From Oncomelania hupensis (taxonomy: Eukaryota; Mollusca; Gastropoda; Littorinimorpha; Pomatiopsidae), in the NCBI GenBank assembly GCA_036898135.1, contig CM072512.1, forward strand, positions 37,913,145 through 37,977,144: a DNA stretch of 64,000 bases, written 5' to 3'. Shown piece by piece: positions 40,501 to 51,919 of this stretch (positions are counted from its first letter, which is position 1; each line of letters opens with the position of its first letter). The notes below the pieces were generated by a model that saw only the letters and a program-made list of their open reading frames with translations, was not told the DNA's origin and did not search any database. A program made the position numbers and the translations under genes.

Positions 40501-43500
40501 TTTCACTTTTTTTTCTGTAATTAATATTGAACTTACAATTCTTTGATGCATGATAAATATCAATGAGACACATCCTATGCACCTTTGGTCAACCTCACTC
40601 CAAGGTCAAGGTCACTGGAGCTGTCCAAAGTCAGTTAGTATAAGTGCTTTGAAGGTAATTTTTGGCCTTGCAAAAGCAGACCAAAAATAGGTAATCACAC
40701 ATGAGAATGGCTGTTTATTTAATCCATTAGTATGCAACAATATTGGGTTATTTTATCAGCCATGCCTTAGAGATCACATGAGGGTCAAGGTCATCCCAAG
40801 GTCAAAATCAATAAAGGTAAAGGTCATCCCAAGGTCACCATTGTTTTTTGGCATAATACAACTTTTGCTGTTGTTTATTTGATAGTACATGTGTATTTTG
40901 AGCCAGAGGTCAATGTCATTTCAAGGTCAAGAGAATTGAAAGACCAAAGTTGGTATTACTTTGCGTTTTAATGCCACCATTTCATTTTGTTTTTCCTGGT
41001 CATTCATTTTCATGTTGAATATATCGAGATCCATAAGGAGCATGTGAGTTCATATGGGCTTTTCCCTTCTTGTTTGTTTTTTTTTAAAATTTATTTCTTT
41101 ATTAACTTTTATTATTATTATTATTTTACTGCAGGCGTCAACGTGGTCGCCTGACATTTGAGTACACTGTGTGCACCACTGACCCAACTCCCCCTGTTAT
41201 GGCAAACAAAACTTTCAGACTACACATGCTGACATATGACTGTAGGTGAATCCCCGTGTCTTGTAAGATGCATGCATATTATACATTCTTGTACAAATTT
41301 AGGTTGATTTACACAATCTTCTTTCATATGTACGTTCAGTCTCCATATTAAAACCATGTGGTTTTATCATTAGAGCAGTGTTTGAACACAACAGTCTGCA
41401 AATGTCCAAAACACCACCACTTACCAGAAATGGGAAGAAAATGTAGGGTGTCTGTCAGATCTAGCAGCTGTTGTGTTGATTCTTGCAAATGCATCCAAGC
41501 AGTACTCTGCTCTGACAGTAAGTCTGTCTGGTCAGACACGGACGTTTCAACTTCCTCGAGCAGAGAGCCCTCTATATCCATGCATGCCTTGATAATGGCG
41601 GAGAAAAACTTCCTGATATCACCCATCACAGTTTTCTTCTTCATGTTCAGGGCAGCTATGTTTTCCTCTGTCTCACGCCTCTGCTCTTTAAAGAATCTCA
41701 TCACCTGAAAGGAATACATGGCATTGGGATTTAATTCAAGCGAAACGAAAGAAATACCGAAAGTTACTATGAACTTAGAAGCACAAAGCCCATAAGACAA
41801 ATTTAGGGAACTTAAAAAATTCTACATCAAAATGAGTGCCCAGTGTGTGGATAAGGTTGGATTTTGTATTTTTTTTGTGTGACATTTTTTTTAAGCTTTT
41901 ATGGGGACAAATATTCATCCCCCTTTAAAAACAATTGTCAGTTTTCACTACAAATTTATCTGTTAGATAATAATGTTCAATCTTCGTATATACCTGTGCA
42001 TATTTGACTCGACAATGCTTGATAGCTTCTCGCTCTTCTGTAGCAAAATGCTGAGCAGGTACGACTCCTGGGCAGTTTAGATGTTCTTTAGGAAGACACT
42101 CTCGACACACCATGGACTCACAGTTCTGGCAGTACTCAATAAATTGTGAGCCTGCATGTCTGCCCAAAAAAATAAAAAAAAATACAACGGTAAAACAAAG
42201 AAGCTAACAAAATTAATGAGATTTTTAAAGACTCGCTCAGAACCATTGACCACTTGCATGCATACAAGGATAGCACACTGCATCTGAGCGCAGGTGTATT
42301 ACTTAATACGTTTTTGACCATAGTTGAATAAGCGTGTCTGACAGTCTGTAATGTTAAGCAGAAATGTCACAACTAGAGTTCAAAGAATTTTACCTAACAT
42401 TCATTAAGGAAAGAAATGGTTCTCTGGTAATTATTTGATAACCATGTATAAGAGTCTTCAAAAGGTTAAAATCCATGTTCAGGGTCTTCGTCAAATGTAG
42501 TGATGAAAAGGGAAATTTTTCCAAAATGGAAAAAGGGAAAAAAATGTGATCAATAGAACCAAATAAATTGTATAGCATGACTTTTGTTGTGACAACCAGC
42601 TTAATGGTTAAGTGAATTTGAGGTTAGTATTTCATGAAACCTTTACATTAGATGGCAAGATCATAGAAGAAATGATCATCTTTGAGACGGAAAACGTCTC
42701 TATATGAAATTAAACATGTTGCAAAATTATACCAACTAATATTACTTGTTTTATGAATCAAAATGGATTGGAACTACCTAAAGAAAAAATTAGTATGCTT
42801 TTATGTACTAATGGTCATTGCAAATGAGGAAACAAAATATGTTAAAAAAAATAAATTTCTAGGTGTATATTTTACCCCTAAATAACATTGGAAAAAACAT
42901 ATTGAATATTTAATTCAAAAAGCTGTTAAAAGTTATAATGTATTAAAAATTATCATCAAGCAACCTTGGGGACAGGATCCTAAATCTTTAGTACATTTAG
43001 CATGTGCGCTTGTTAGATCTAAATTAACATAGGGCCAAGAGGCTTTTTTTTCTGCCCCTATATGCTATATAAAAAGATACAGAGTTTAGACAGTAAGGCT
43101 ATAAAATTGGCTCTTGAAGTTCCTATACACACTAAAACAATGCGAGCATATGAAACAGCAAGAGTTATGCCTTTAGACAATTGGAGAAATTTTTTGTGTG
43201 CAAAATATGATATAAAAGAAACTGCAGTAGATAATAGTACGAATGAGGAACTATATTTAAGATCAGATATATCTTATCCTAAATATTCACAAAAAATTAA
43301 ATGCTTTCAAATGATTATGCAAATGACATAATTCCTAAACATCTTGAAAAAGCAGATTTTGTATGTAATAAGAACATTGTGTCACCAATACCTGTATGGG
43401 AACTTGAAAATGCTAACTATGACATTCTTTTAACTGAAACTAAGTATAATAACCAGAGGTGCCAACCCCCTAATCTTCTTGTCAGTATTTCCGGACCCGT

Positions 43501-46500
43501 TAGTCAGTATTTTTTAACACTTGTCAGTATTTTTTTTCTCGCAAAACCCAGCCTATGACACTATAAAGTAACGACAGGCTTTCCCTCTGAAACAGCAGGC
43601 TATTTTCAGTCCTCTAAAATCACGATGAAAATCGGCTTGTTGAACACCACACTCGTTTTACTCTAAAATCACCATGAAAATCAGCATGTTGAACACAGCG
43701 ACCTTCAGTGAGTGCAGGAGTACTATTAGGAGACCAGAAACCGGTACAGAAGCACCGCTTGCAAAGATAAACGATTGGCAACTTCTCCTCCGTATTTTTT
43801 ATAAAAGCTACCGTATTTCCGTATTTAATTCACTTCGCCGGAATTAAATACGGTCAATCCATACTGGTTGGAACCTCTGAATAACTTAAGTTTAATGATA
43901 ATTCATGTTCGTAATCATTTATATGAAAAGTATTCAGTACACCTTAAGATATATACTGACGTGACAGTTCGGTCTTAGAAAATGATAATGCAGGAGCAGC
44001 TTTTGTTATTCCTGAATTTAGAATTACAGAATCATTTTATTTAGGAAAAGGATATTCCATTTTCACTGCTTGATAGCAATACTGATGTCTTTAAATAGAA
44101 TAACAAATATACCATTAAATTATTATAGTGTATTGATTTGTATATGTATTGATTCAAAATCAGTTTTAAAAGTACTAAAATCTAATAACAGTAAGGAAAG
44201 AAAAGAAATAAGTTTTGAAATTAAGAATTTGATTCATAGTATTATAATTAATGGAACAGAAGTTAACTTTTGTTGGGTTCCTTCTCAATATGGTTTTCTC
44301 TTTAATGACTGGGCTGACTGAGCTGCAAAAAAATGATGCATAAAATAATAATGCAGTAATATTAAATATACCACTATCAGTTAAAGAAATGGATGTTTTA
44401 ACTGAAATGGGAGGCACTGTGGTCTAATGGTAGTGCTTCGGCTTGCGGATCGGAAGGTCCCGGGTTCGAGCCCTGGCCGGGCCATTGTGTTGTGTCCCTG
44501 GGAAAGACACTTTACTCCTGTTTTCCTACTCCTTCGGATGAGAGTATAAACCGAGGTCTAGTCTGTGTCGCATACATTCCATCATAACGGACTTTAAAGA
44601 TCCTGACGCTCATGTCCTAGACGGGTGAGTGCCGGTGACAAGAAAACACCCAGCATGCACCTAGGTCCTTCTCCACCATCCCTGGCTGCCCAGGATTGTG
44701 CTCAGTTGTCCGGGCGTCAGACCATGCGCCCAAAGGCTGCGGGTGGGCGTCTCGGGCGGCTTGAGTTAGATCCTGTATCGGCCAGCGCCTTGAGCAGCTC
44801 TTGAGCTGGAAAAGCGCTATATAAAAACGATTAAATTAAAATGGAAGTTAAAACCAAATGTCATTTTAATCAACTCTTTGAACAACATAATAGTCTGCCT
44901 AATGTTACATCTTTGGGCAATATTAGTTTTGATGTATGCATTAGTTTAGCGAAAACGTTTATTGGTTCTTCAGTTAGTCAGTATCTATGAGAATTAATGT
45001 TGTTTGATCATAATAATGATTTAAAAAATATTGTTTAATATTTTTGTTTTGTTTTATAATTTTGATGAAAAAGACATGAAAACAAACAAACAAGAAATTA
45101 TTCATCATTACTGAGTTTAAATCTCTCAACAGGGCGTGTTAGCAGCTTAACAGAAATTTGGTTCCTTGGGAGTCTAGCCAAGGAGTCCTTGATACAGTCC
45201 TCAATCATCACTTAATACCACAGGCACGCAATCCTTTTCCTTTAATAATCCTAGTTCGCGTGCATGTGTGTACATATGTGAGTGTATGAGCCAGTAAGCC
45301 AGGTAGTATTTCTAGCAGACAATCTTTAGACTGTTTATACTGTTAGTGGAATGTTAGTAATGTTGCTGTTATTTTTATTTAATTTAATTTTTTTTTAACA
45401 ACCGCTTTATGATTGTTATGCTTATGTTTTTGTATCCTCCACACCCCAAAAGGGACGAGTAATGGGATTAAATCTTGAATCTTGAATCTATATTCAGTTT
45501 TGGCAAACATCAGAAACACAGAAATAATATATGAATACGTATAGAAGCAAATAGTCATCTCTTTGTGTGAATTAAGATTTTTTTTCTCGCAATTTTGATC
45601 TCGACCTTGGACACACTTTAAGTACTTTAATTAAAATGACTGTCAGATGCACTTTTAAATTACTGATCAAGATTATTTTCCAGGCAGTTCTGGAACTTGT
45701 AAATTATTTTAGATCTAGATCCAGACCAGTTAGTGGAGGATAACAAACAATAGCCTAAATCAACTATTATCAGTATTGTCACCTTGAACAGAAGCCTGGT
45801 CCAAGGTGAGGAGCTTTGTTGTGTCGCGAGTCTAACACTGGCACCATGATGTGTTCGGCGAATGATGGCGCACTCCTGTGCTTACTGCTACATCTGTAAA
45901 AAAAACACATTTCCTGAACAGAAATCAACATGACTAGGCCCGCTAATGCTAAGCTTAACACAGCGAATATCAGGTAGATCTCAGGACAAATAAGCATTCA
46001 TGAAAACCTGGCACAATTGAGGTTGATAGAAAAGCAGAAATGTTTGAAAACTCATAGGAAACTCACACTTAGCAATACATTTAAAAATAATTATGAGTAA
46101 CATACATAAATTATATCAGATAATTTATCGAGTATATAATTACAGAGGCTTGACACCACCTCCAGAGCCTATGGAATGGAAATAAGTGCAGCGGAGGCCA
46201 AAATGATGACCAATAACACCAAAGGCATCAACATGGACATTCAAAGTCCAAGACCTATCCCTCAACACAGTGCATAGCTTCAAATACTTAAGAGCCATTG
46301 TATTAGATATCGCACAACAACTACTGCCCTGACAAGGTTGAAGCCCATTTGGAAAGAAAGGACCATCAGTCTACATTCCAAGGTAAGGCTGCTGTGCTCC
46401 CTTGTCATCTCTATCTTCGCATAAGCTAGCGAAACATGGACCCTCACCTCACAGCAGATCTACAACGAAGAATACAAAGCATGGAGATGAGGTGCTGCAG

Positions 46501-47762
46501 AACCCAGCACCTCACCAACAATGAAGTCCGACAGACCATCACACAAGCCATCGGACAACACGATGACATGCTTACAGTGGTGAAGAAACGGAAATCCGAT
46601 GGTATAGCCATGTCACCAGAGCATCAGGCCTTGCAAAAACCATGCAAGGCACGATGCAAGGAGGCATAAGAAGAGGGAGAAAAATAAGAGGTGGGAGGAC
46701 AACATTCGAGAATGGACTGGTTTGACACTGAACGAAGCCTTGAACGACCTTTGAGTTCCGGGATAGGATAGGATAGGATAGGATAGGATAGGACATCGGT
46801 CTAAAATCAACTATTAAAATAATGTGTTTAAATAATTCAAAAAAGGTTACTGACTTGTGACAAAAACCTTGAGCACATTCCAGGCACAGTTGATCAGGAG
46901 CAACATTTTTCTTGGCGTTCAGGCAGTCACGACAGTGACTGTATTTGGTTGCTTCAGCAAACGCCCTCTGGATTTTGCTCAAGTTCTCCGCCAAATCACA
47001 CTCTTTTGAAACCCTGACATCTTCTGTAGAGATGCTTAATTCCTGTCTCTCCGTTTCTAGAGTTTCGGAAGCTCTTGGTAAATAGTTAGCAATGTCTTTT
47101 GGATTGGTTATGCTGGGTTTCCTCCCAAATGACTCCTCGAAAGATCGTCTTTGTAGCTCTGGCGACCCGTCATGTTCTTGAGCAGGGCCTGCCTGTCCTT
47201 CTAAGTCCAATCTTGCACTTTCAGCTGACTGTTGTGTGGCTGGCATCATCCAATCCTCCTGATCGTTGGCCCCAATATTTTCTTGAAGAGCCTGGTTTGA
47301 ATCTAGATCACGTTCCATGTTATTTTTCCCAGAGAGGGCAAGTTCAATTTTGAGATTTTTCTTTGCAATTGTCTTTGGCGAAGTTTCATCTGTTTCGTCA
47401 CACAGCAAATTTGATATGGTAGTTGAAACAAGGTTGGAACTTAGGGTGGTAGAAACAGAGCTAATGGTGGATGTTTTGTTTGCTGCATCTTCAGAGCCTT
47501 GCAGTTTGGCAGAACTTTCTGGAACAGCAGGATGTCCAGCAGATGCTTGTGGACTGGTTTCGTGGCCATTTTCTTCTGTGCAAATCCTGCAAATGGTGTT
47601 TGTTGAGTCTGCAGTACTAAGGCTAGCCATGGCGAAGCATTTAGGGCAGGATGGATGAGAACAAGCCAGAAGGGGCTTGCATTCTAAACTGACTGAATCG
47701 CAAATGGAACAAATGGGGAGATCTTTGCTGTCGTACTGTAGGGCTGCGGCCGAATCAGACAT
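34505..47762 (-). CDS. TRIM-NHL-like protein: RING, two B-boxes, coiled coil, beta-propeller-like C-terminus
   Basis: Minus-strand exons: 47762-46855 (exon itself begins at an acceptor, 47914), 45893-45783, 42159-41994, 41704-41425, 37277-37129, 36589-35968, 35476-35378, 35284-35078, 34767-34505. They join in frame to 934 residues. From the Met at 47762 a C3HC4 RING follows at once (CSIC, CSHPSCPKC, CRIC). Next come about 220 low-complexity residues, then B-box 1 (CRDC, CLECAQGFCHKC, HR, H) split across the first two exons. B-box 2 (YCQNCESMVCRECLPKEH) is in the third exon. A coiled coil (FKEQRRETEENIAALNMKKK) follows, and then C-terminal NHL-like repeats (RPESLCLDHQGHIYIADSGDHSV, CPQAICIDRNSCLYVSND). 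TRIM-NHL proteins are usually cytosolic E3 ubiquitin ligases or RNA regulators; which applies here is unknown. The long RING-to-B-box spacer is unusual. An upstream 5' exon was not found. A minus-strand AATAAA lies near 34262. Confidence 0.87.
37540..37860 (-). repeat. SINE family B, 5'-truncated copy in TRIM intron
   Basis: 'tagcgcttttccagctcaga', 'gatccaactcaaa', 'gagcgtcaggatctttaaagt' and 'tctcatccgaaggagtaag' in minus orientation, as in the copy at 44406-44840. The tRNA-like head is absent. Confidence 0.8.
37863..41075 (+). repeat. Two TCAAGGTCA-rich dispersed repeats, the first split by a LINE
   Basis: Copy 1 starts at 37863 ('tgactcgcgtgcatagcaat'), is interrupted by a LINE at about 38020-39530, resumes, and ends near 40180 ('ggctttgcccttcttg'). 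Copy 2 runs from 40186 ('tgactcacatgaatagcaat') to about 41075. AGGTCA half sites, many as AAGGTCAAGGTCA, occur throughout (for example 39584, 39727, 39880-39920, 40010, 40594, 40790, 40926). Short inverted ends ACTCACATG and CATGTGAGT are visible. No coding capacity. Confidence 0.75.
38040..39530 (-). mobile_element. LINE family D, RT part with the catalytic core deleted
   Basis: Minus-strand frames 39488-38940 and 38947-38090 give the domain before the RT ('EEVEAAVQSLKKGKSVGVDNIPAE'), then RT blocks 'LVITLPKKGNLQECENY' and 'GFRAGQSTTEQIFNL'. They jump to C-terminal 'TRLKPIWKDK'-like, 'YACETWTLTADLQRRIQSM' and 'RGRPKKRWEDNIQEW'. The YADD/FADD block and its neighbours are missing, and a frameshift separates the two frames. 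It belongs to the endonuclease-type LINEs (RTE/Jockey-like; clade uncertain). It sits within the TRIM gene intron in the same orientation. Confidence 0.82.
41146..41264 (+). other. Orphan exon-like segment, antisense within the TRIM gene
   Basis: Flanked by a good acceptor (TTTTACTGCAG at 41145) and a donor-like GTGAAT at 41265. One frame is open throughout: RQRGRLTFEYTVC, then TDPTPPVMANKTFRLHML. Composition is coding-like and unlike the repeats around it. On the minus strand it cannot join the TRIM frame without a stop. It may be a fragment captured by a transposon or an exon of an unseen gene. Confidence 0.3.
43454..43879. mobile_element. hAT-type MITE inside the RNase H LINE
   Basis: Ends are CAGAGGTGCCAACC and, inverted, CAGAGGTTCCAACC. 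AATAAC flanks both sides (43448-43453 and 43880-43885), a 6-bp exact part of the expected 8-bp duplication. Internal GTATTTCCGTATTT motifs lie near the right end. The LINE reading continues beyond it. Confidence 0.78.
44406..44840 (+). repeat. SINE family B, intact reference copy with tRNA-like head
   Basis: The head at 44408-44482 has an A-box-like TGGTCTAATGGTAGTGC and a B-box-like GGTTCGAGCCC, as in a tRNA promoter. The body includes 'gagcgtcaggatctttaaagt' in reverse. The 3' end 'gaaaagcgctatataaaaac' is typical of molluscan SINEs sharing a LINE tail (inference). It interrupts the LINE frame between 'MDVLTEM' and 'EVKTKC'. Confidence 0.87.
45250..45495 (+). repeat. Retroposon 3' end with (CTTGAAT)n tail
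   Basis: Ends 'gggattaaatcttgaatctt' with a tandem CTTGAAT, the pattern of a non-LTR element tail. No coding part is recognisable. It may be the 3' UTR of the RNase H LINE just upstream. Confidence 0.45.
46150..46797 (+). mobile_element. LINE family D, 3' fragment with (GGATA)n tail
   Basis: Broken plus-strand frames give 'TRLKPIWKERTISLHSKVRL', 'ETWTLT', 'AIGQHDD.LTVVKKRK' and 'RGRKIRGGRTTFENGL'. It ends in five GGATA units at 46760-46790. The same end, with fewer units, is seen at 16928 and 18500. It lies between the first two TRIM coding exons, antisense to them. Confidence 0.8.
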
Positions 47763-47914
47763 TGTGGTAAAGGTTTTGGAAAGTGCAACAGTACTATCTG
47801 CTGGTGATGGTGTTGTGTTTGAGGTGGTGATGTCGGTGTTGCTGTGTGAAGCTGCTATTTCACTATCATCGTGATCAACACAATCTGCATGTGGAAATGG
47901 CTTTAGAAAAATCC

Positions 47915-49720
47915 CTGCAAAGTGTAAATAAGATAACAATGTCTTTACAGTAAGCACAAATGTATAACAGTTACAGCTCAGAACAGTTTGAAACAAATAA
48001 AACTAACATGAGGTCTTCAAAAGAACACCCATTTTAACTCTTGACTAAGTGTTATTATGATGTAGCTCTTACGGTATAGTTCTCACACTAAGACTCGCAT
48101 CTAATTTCATAACATTAACAATTCTATCTCTCACACATGTAAATGTATAGAGAGCTCTTAGCTAGCTGCAAGATACATACAAATTCACTCTTTCCTTTTC
48201 AATAGAATACCAGCTTGTTGAATTTATGAGATACGAGAACAGAAAATAACCAATTAATAATAAGGGTATTTATATAGCTCTATATTTCCTAATGACATCA
48301 GTTCAAAGAGCAGTTCTCACGCATTTATATCGAAATACAAACAAGAAGAAGTAAAATATAAACAAGACAATAATAAATAATGCAAAGACATAATACAAAC
48401 ATGACCAAGAATATTTATAAGTAAAATATTAAACAAGAGGGAGAGGGGATGGAGAAGAGGAGAGCAGCTAAGGAGTGAGAGGGTTAGGGTCATGCAGTGT
48501 GACGGCAGTGGTTTGAATCAGAAATGATGACCGTGATGGGAGACAAGATCAGACATTTTAAAGGAAGAGATGCTTTTTTAAGTTGGACTTGAAAGCGGCC
48601 ATGTTTCGGAGTGGGGTATTTGTAGCATGAGATTAGCTAGTAAATTAAATAGTATTAAAGTTTCAAATACAAAATAAATAATGACAGCCAATTTTACTAA
48701 TATGGTACAACTTCTAGCATGCAACAAGCAAGAAAATAAATGTTAAATTGAAGAAAAAAAAATATCTTGAGTCAACTCACTGTCAAAGGCTTCCCTTGAA
48801 ATGTTGTTCCACATTTAGGCTTCCACACAATCAAATGATCAATGAAACTCCCGTCTTGCATAGAACAAATACATTAGGTCTTATACATGAAAAGTAGTTC
48901 ATTTAACAATCATCCCACTTCAAGTTGAAATAGATGAAAACTTCAAGATAGATAAAAACTTCACTTTCAATGATCACTTCTAATAGCAAGTATACTGCAT
49001 TAAGTTTGTGAGTAATTAAAAAAAAAAAAAATTTGAACTTCAATTCCTGGGACAAACAGGCTTTACAATCTGAACTCTTTATCACAACCTATTTATCAAT
49101 TTCTAAACAGGGACAATTTGACACTGTTTAAATAAAAATTATAACTGTAATTTAAAGCACACATTTTGTGTGTGTGTGTGTGTGTTCCCAAAGAATAAAA
49201 AAAATTCTGAAGAGTTACTCAACTGAAAATCACTTGAAATAATAAGGTACTTACCAAATTATTTACTAACTAGATTTTTTTCCCCCTCTCACCAAAGCAG
49301 TCATCTATACTTCAACCATGCTAACCCTTTGTCTTGTAACAATGACAGATAAAACTTTGACTTTGAAACGGATGTGTGATAATAATACTGATAATCATGT
49401 TAAGCCCTATCTGAATTACATTGTTCATTGGATGTACATTGCCATTATCAACATTAAGGCAAACAGAATAGTTTCTTACAATCTGTGTTTATTTGCCTCA
49501 AAGAATAAATAATAATTACAGCTATTCTTCAAGATTATTGTAGACATGTGATTCATGCCAGTTGATAATCGTTTGGTTCAATGAACTGCAAAGTTTTGTT
49601 TGCTTAGCATACAGATGGTATTGTTTGAAGGTTACTTACATGTAAGATCAACAAATTATTCTTCTTCTTCTTATTCTTATTATCATTATTATTACTATAA
49701 TTTGCAATGTTATACTTTAT
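47915..49720. other. No supportable gene; upstream of TRIM gene
   Basis: A 5' exon and promoter of the TRIM gene should lie here or farther right, but no convincing exon or promoter block was found. It includes a short (GT)n at 49167-49184. Confidence 0.45.
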
Positions 49721-49725
49721 GTATT

Positions 49726-49726
<1 letters not shown>

Positions 49727-49775
<49 letters not shown>

Positions 49776-50117
49776 AGGATGCTATACGCGCCTTTCCCCA
49801 AGTCATTCAGGCTAAAAGCGCGGCGATCTATACCAACATACACGCTCACCTGTCTCATCCACCCTCACACACACCAAACACACATCCATCACTCAAACAG
49901 ACAGAAAGAAAATCGAATTTTTATTTTTGAAATTTTTATATTGACTGCGTCCTGTACCATTATTGAAGGGAGGGAGGAAACCGGAGTGCCCGGAGAAAAC
50001 CCTCGGTGACCTCAATAGTCTCGTACCCAAGTCACATACGTTTGCCCCTTGCGGGAATCGAACCCGCGACCTTCGGCATAGGAAACCGGCGACTTATCCA
50101 CTGCGCCACGAGGCCAT
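49727..50117 (-). repeat. SINE family A, copy 3, intact, with (AAT)n tail
   Basis: The tRNA-like head at about 50040-50117, read on the minus strand, has GGCGCAGTGGATAAG (A-box region) and GGTTCGATTCC (B-box). It resembles a tRNA-Arg-type ancestor. The body matches the other copies and the tail is (AAT)n at 49728-49773. It is a SINE, not a functional tRNA gene: no discrete 3' end or folded acceptor stem. Confidence 0.87.
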
Positions 50118-50439
50118 CCCATATAGGTATTTATAGCTTTTATATCGGATTATCTGAGGACTAAATAAACTGCTATCTGTGAACATTCAGTCCGATAACA
50201 TTTAATCAATAGAATAACAAGTTGAAGCACATTATATAGAACTGTAATAGGCATCTGTATGTCCTAGATTTCTCTAATGTCACTGATACAGTGATAGCGA
50301 TACTGTGATAAGGTGCATTCTTTATGACTCACCAACATGTATGCACTTGTGAAATTTGTTTAATAACTGCATACTAGACCTAGGTGTTGTGTGTTCAAAT
50401 TAGTTAGTATGTTAGACATTGTTTATAGTTTAAGTTAGT
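50118..50439. other. No gene seen
   Basis: AT-rich spacer between retroposon copies. Confidence 0.5.
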
Positions 50440-51330
50440 TATTCATTGCTTACAGGGTCCAGCAGACTGCAAAGAGCCGAATCAGGACCACAAAATCAAG
50501 ATCACAACTTCGCCAAAAGACGACTCGCCCCTGATCCACATAAAAGATCTGCCGAAACAACCCTAGTGGTAACACTGAAGGCACTCCACCAGCCGGTCAC
50601 TTTACAATAAAGACATCCCATGCAGGGGACGCTGAGGCTCTACTCTAATTTATTGAACCCCTGTTTACAAAAATAAAATAGAATATAAACATCATTATAA
50701 AATATCAACGAAATGCATACATTTAAAATGCCTACATTGCCCAAATAATAACTTTTAGGAAACCCCAGTGACCACATGGCAGAAAGCATCCAATATTTCC
50801 AAGCTGATCCAAAAGACCTCACACACAAATGAGGAGTTTTGTCCCAGACGAGTTTTCAAGAAAAAAGGTAGGTGACTGGTCTAGCAAAGAAGATAGTATA
50901 GTAGATTGATAGAACAGAGTAGGAATCAGAAAGAACAAAGGAGAGAGACAGCGACATTGGAAATTTAAATCACAAAATTTCCAGGAAGAGTGGATACTAT
51001 TTATACTGAAACACCCGGCACCCCCCTGGGGGGCATTGTTTATAGGGACCAGTGGACTGCAAAGAGCCGAATCAGGACCACAACTTGGCTGAAAGAGGAC
51101 TCAAGCCTGATCCGTATAAAAGATCTGCTGAAACAACTCTAATGGCTCCACCAGCCGACCACTTTACAATAAAGGCATCCCATGCAGGGGATGCCGAGAC
51201 TTTAATCTAATTTATCGAACCCCCATTTACAAAAACAAAATAGAATATAAACATCATTATAAAATATTAACAAAACACATACCTAGAAAATGACTACATT
51301 GCTAAATAATAATATCATAGAACGCCCTAG
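50440..51330 (-). repeat. Two family C retroposon copies, minus strand
   Basis: The first runs from 50453 ('gtccagcagactgcaaagag') to the 5' end near 51025 ('ggcacccccctgggggg'). A second, truncated copy starts at 51040 and ends near 51330. The order of blocks is the reverse of 15361-15935. Confidence 0.8.
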
Positions 51331-51919
51331 TGTGTTCGAGTCTGAGTTTAGAAGAAAGAGGGAGAAAGAGCTAGTACAAAGGTATGATTGTATATGTGGG
51401 ATAATAGGAACATTTTGTGTATAATTATAAAGTTAATCAAAATATGAAACCTATCATATATTGATTTGTAACAACAAAACATGTAGTAGCAAACTGTTTC
51501 CCCAAAATAATATGAATTATCAAGAATATGATACAGTTTCTAACTAAATAACCACGTCAAGATTATCACTGCAAACAATACATGTAATAAAAATAAAACT
51601 CGAGTTACCATTTTCTTTTAACATTTATTTTATTCATAGGTGTTACAAAAATTGGTGCACACAGCTTTCACATTCATATTATTAGCGAGTCAGTCTGTTC
51701 AACACTATGAAAACTCAAGCTACAGTGCTAGAAACCAAGAGACGAAAGAAGCTCAATTATGACCATCCACAAAAAAAAAAGCCCTGAATATGATGGTGCA
51801 ATATGGCCAGCAAACGGGAGAACTTGTATTCTGAGGTAAATGGTAAATTATTAGGCTCTAACAATGTGCAAATATTGCCTTTGATAATAATGTGACTAAG
51901 CATGCCAACATACATAAAT
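51331..51919. other. No gene seen
   Basis: AT-rich; no recognised exon or element end. Confidence 0.5.

Larger units (their letters stand above)
42780..44990 (+). mobile_element. LINE relic with C-terminal RNase H domain
   Basis: Plus-strand frames recover the end of an RT ('KFLGVYFTPK.HWKKHIEYL', 'SKAIKLALEVPIHT'). They continue with an RNase H-like domain ('NAGAAFVIPEF', 'ILMSLNRI', 'ICIDSKSVLKVL', 'VNFCWVPSQYGF..NDWAD'). A tail follows after the SINE at 44406 ('EVKTKCHFNQLFEQHNSLPN'). Stops and frameshifts are frequent. RNase H after RT points to the I/Ingi-type LINEs. It is antisense in the TRIM intron and is interrupted by two insertions (43454-43879 and 44406-44840). Confidence 0.75.

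Noticed and set aside
41155..41264. Extra TRIM exon on the minus strand
   Set aside because: Inserting it between the coiled-coil exon and the exon at 37277 introduces an in-frame stop; the direct join is open.
44408..44482. Possible tRNA gene
   Set aside because: Head of the family B SINE; no terminator or acceptor-stem closure.
47099..47874. Plus-strand frames across the TRIM first exon
   Set aside because: Antisense to a well-supported exon with RING and B-box motifs.
50040..50117. Possible tRNA gene
   Set aside because: A/B boxes are present, but the sequence continues into a SINE body with a tail and recurs in other copies.
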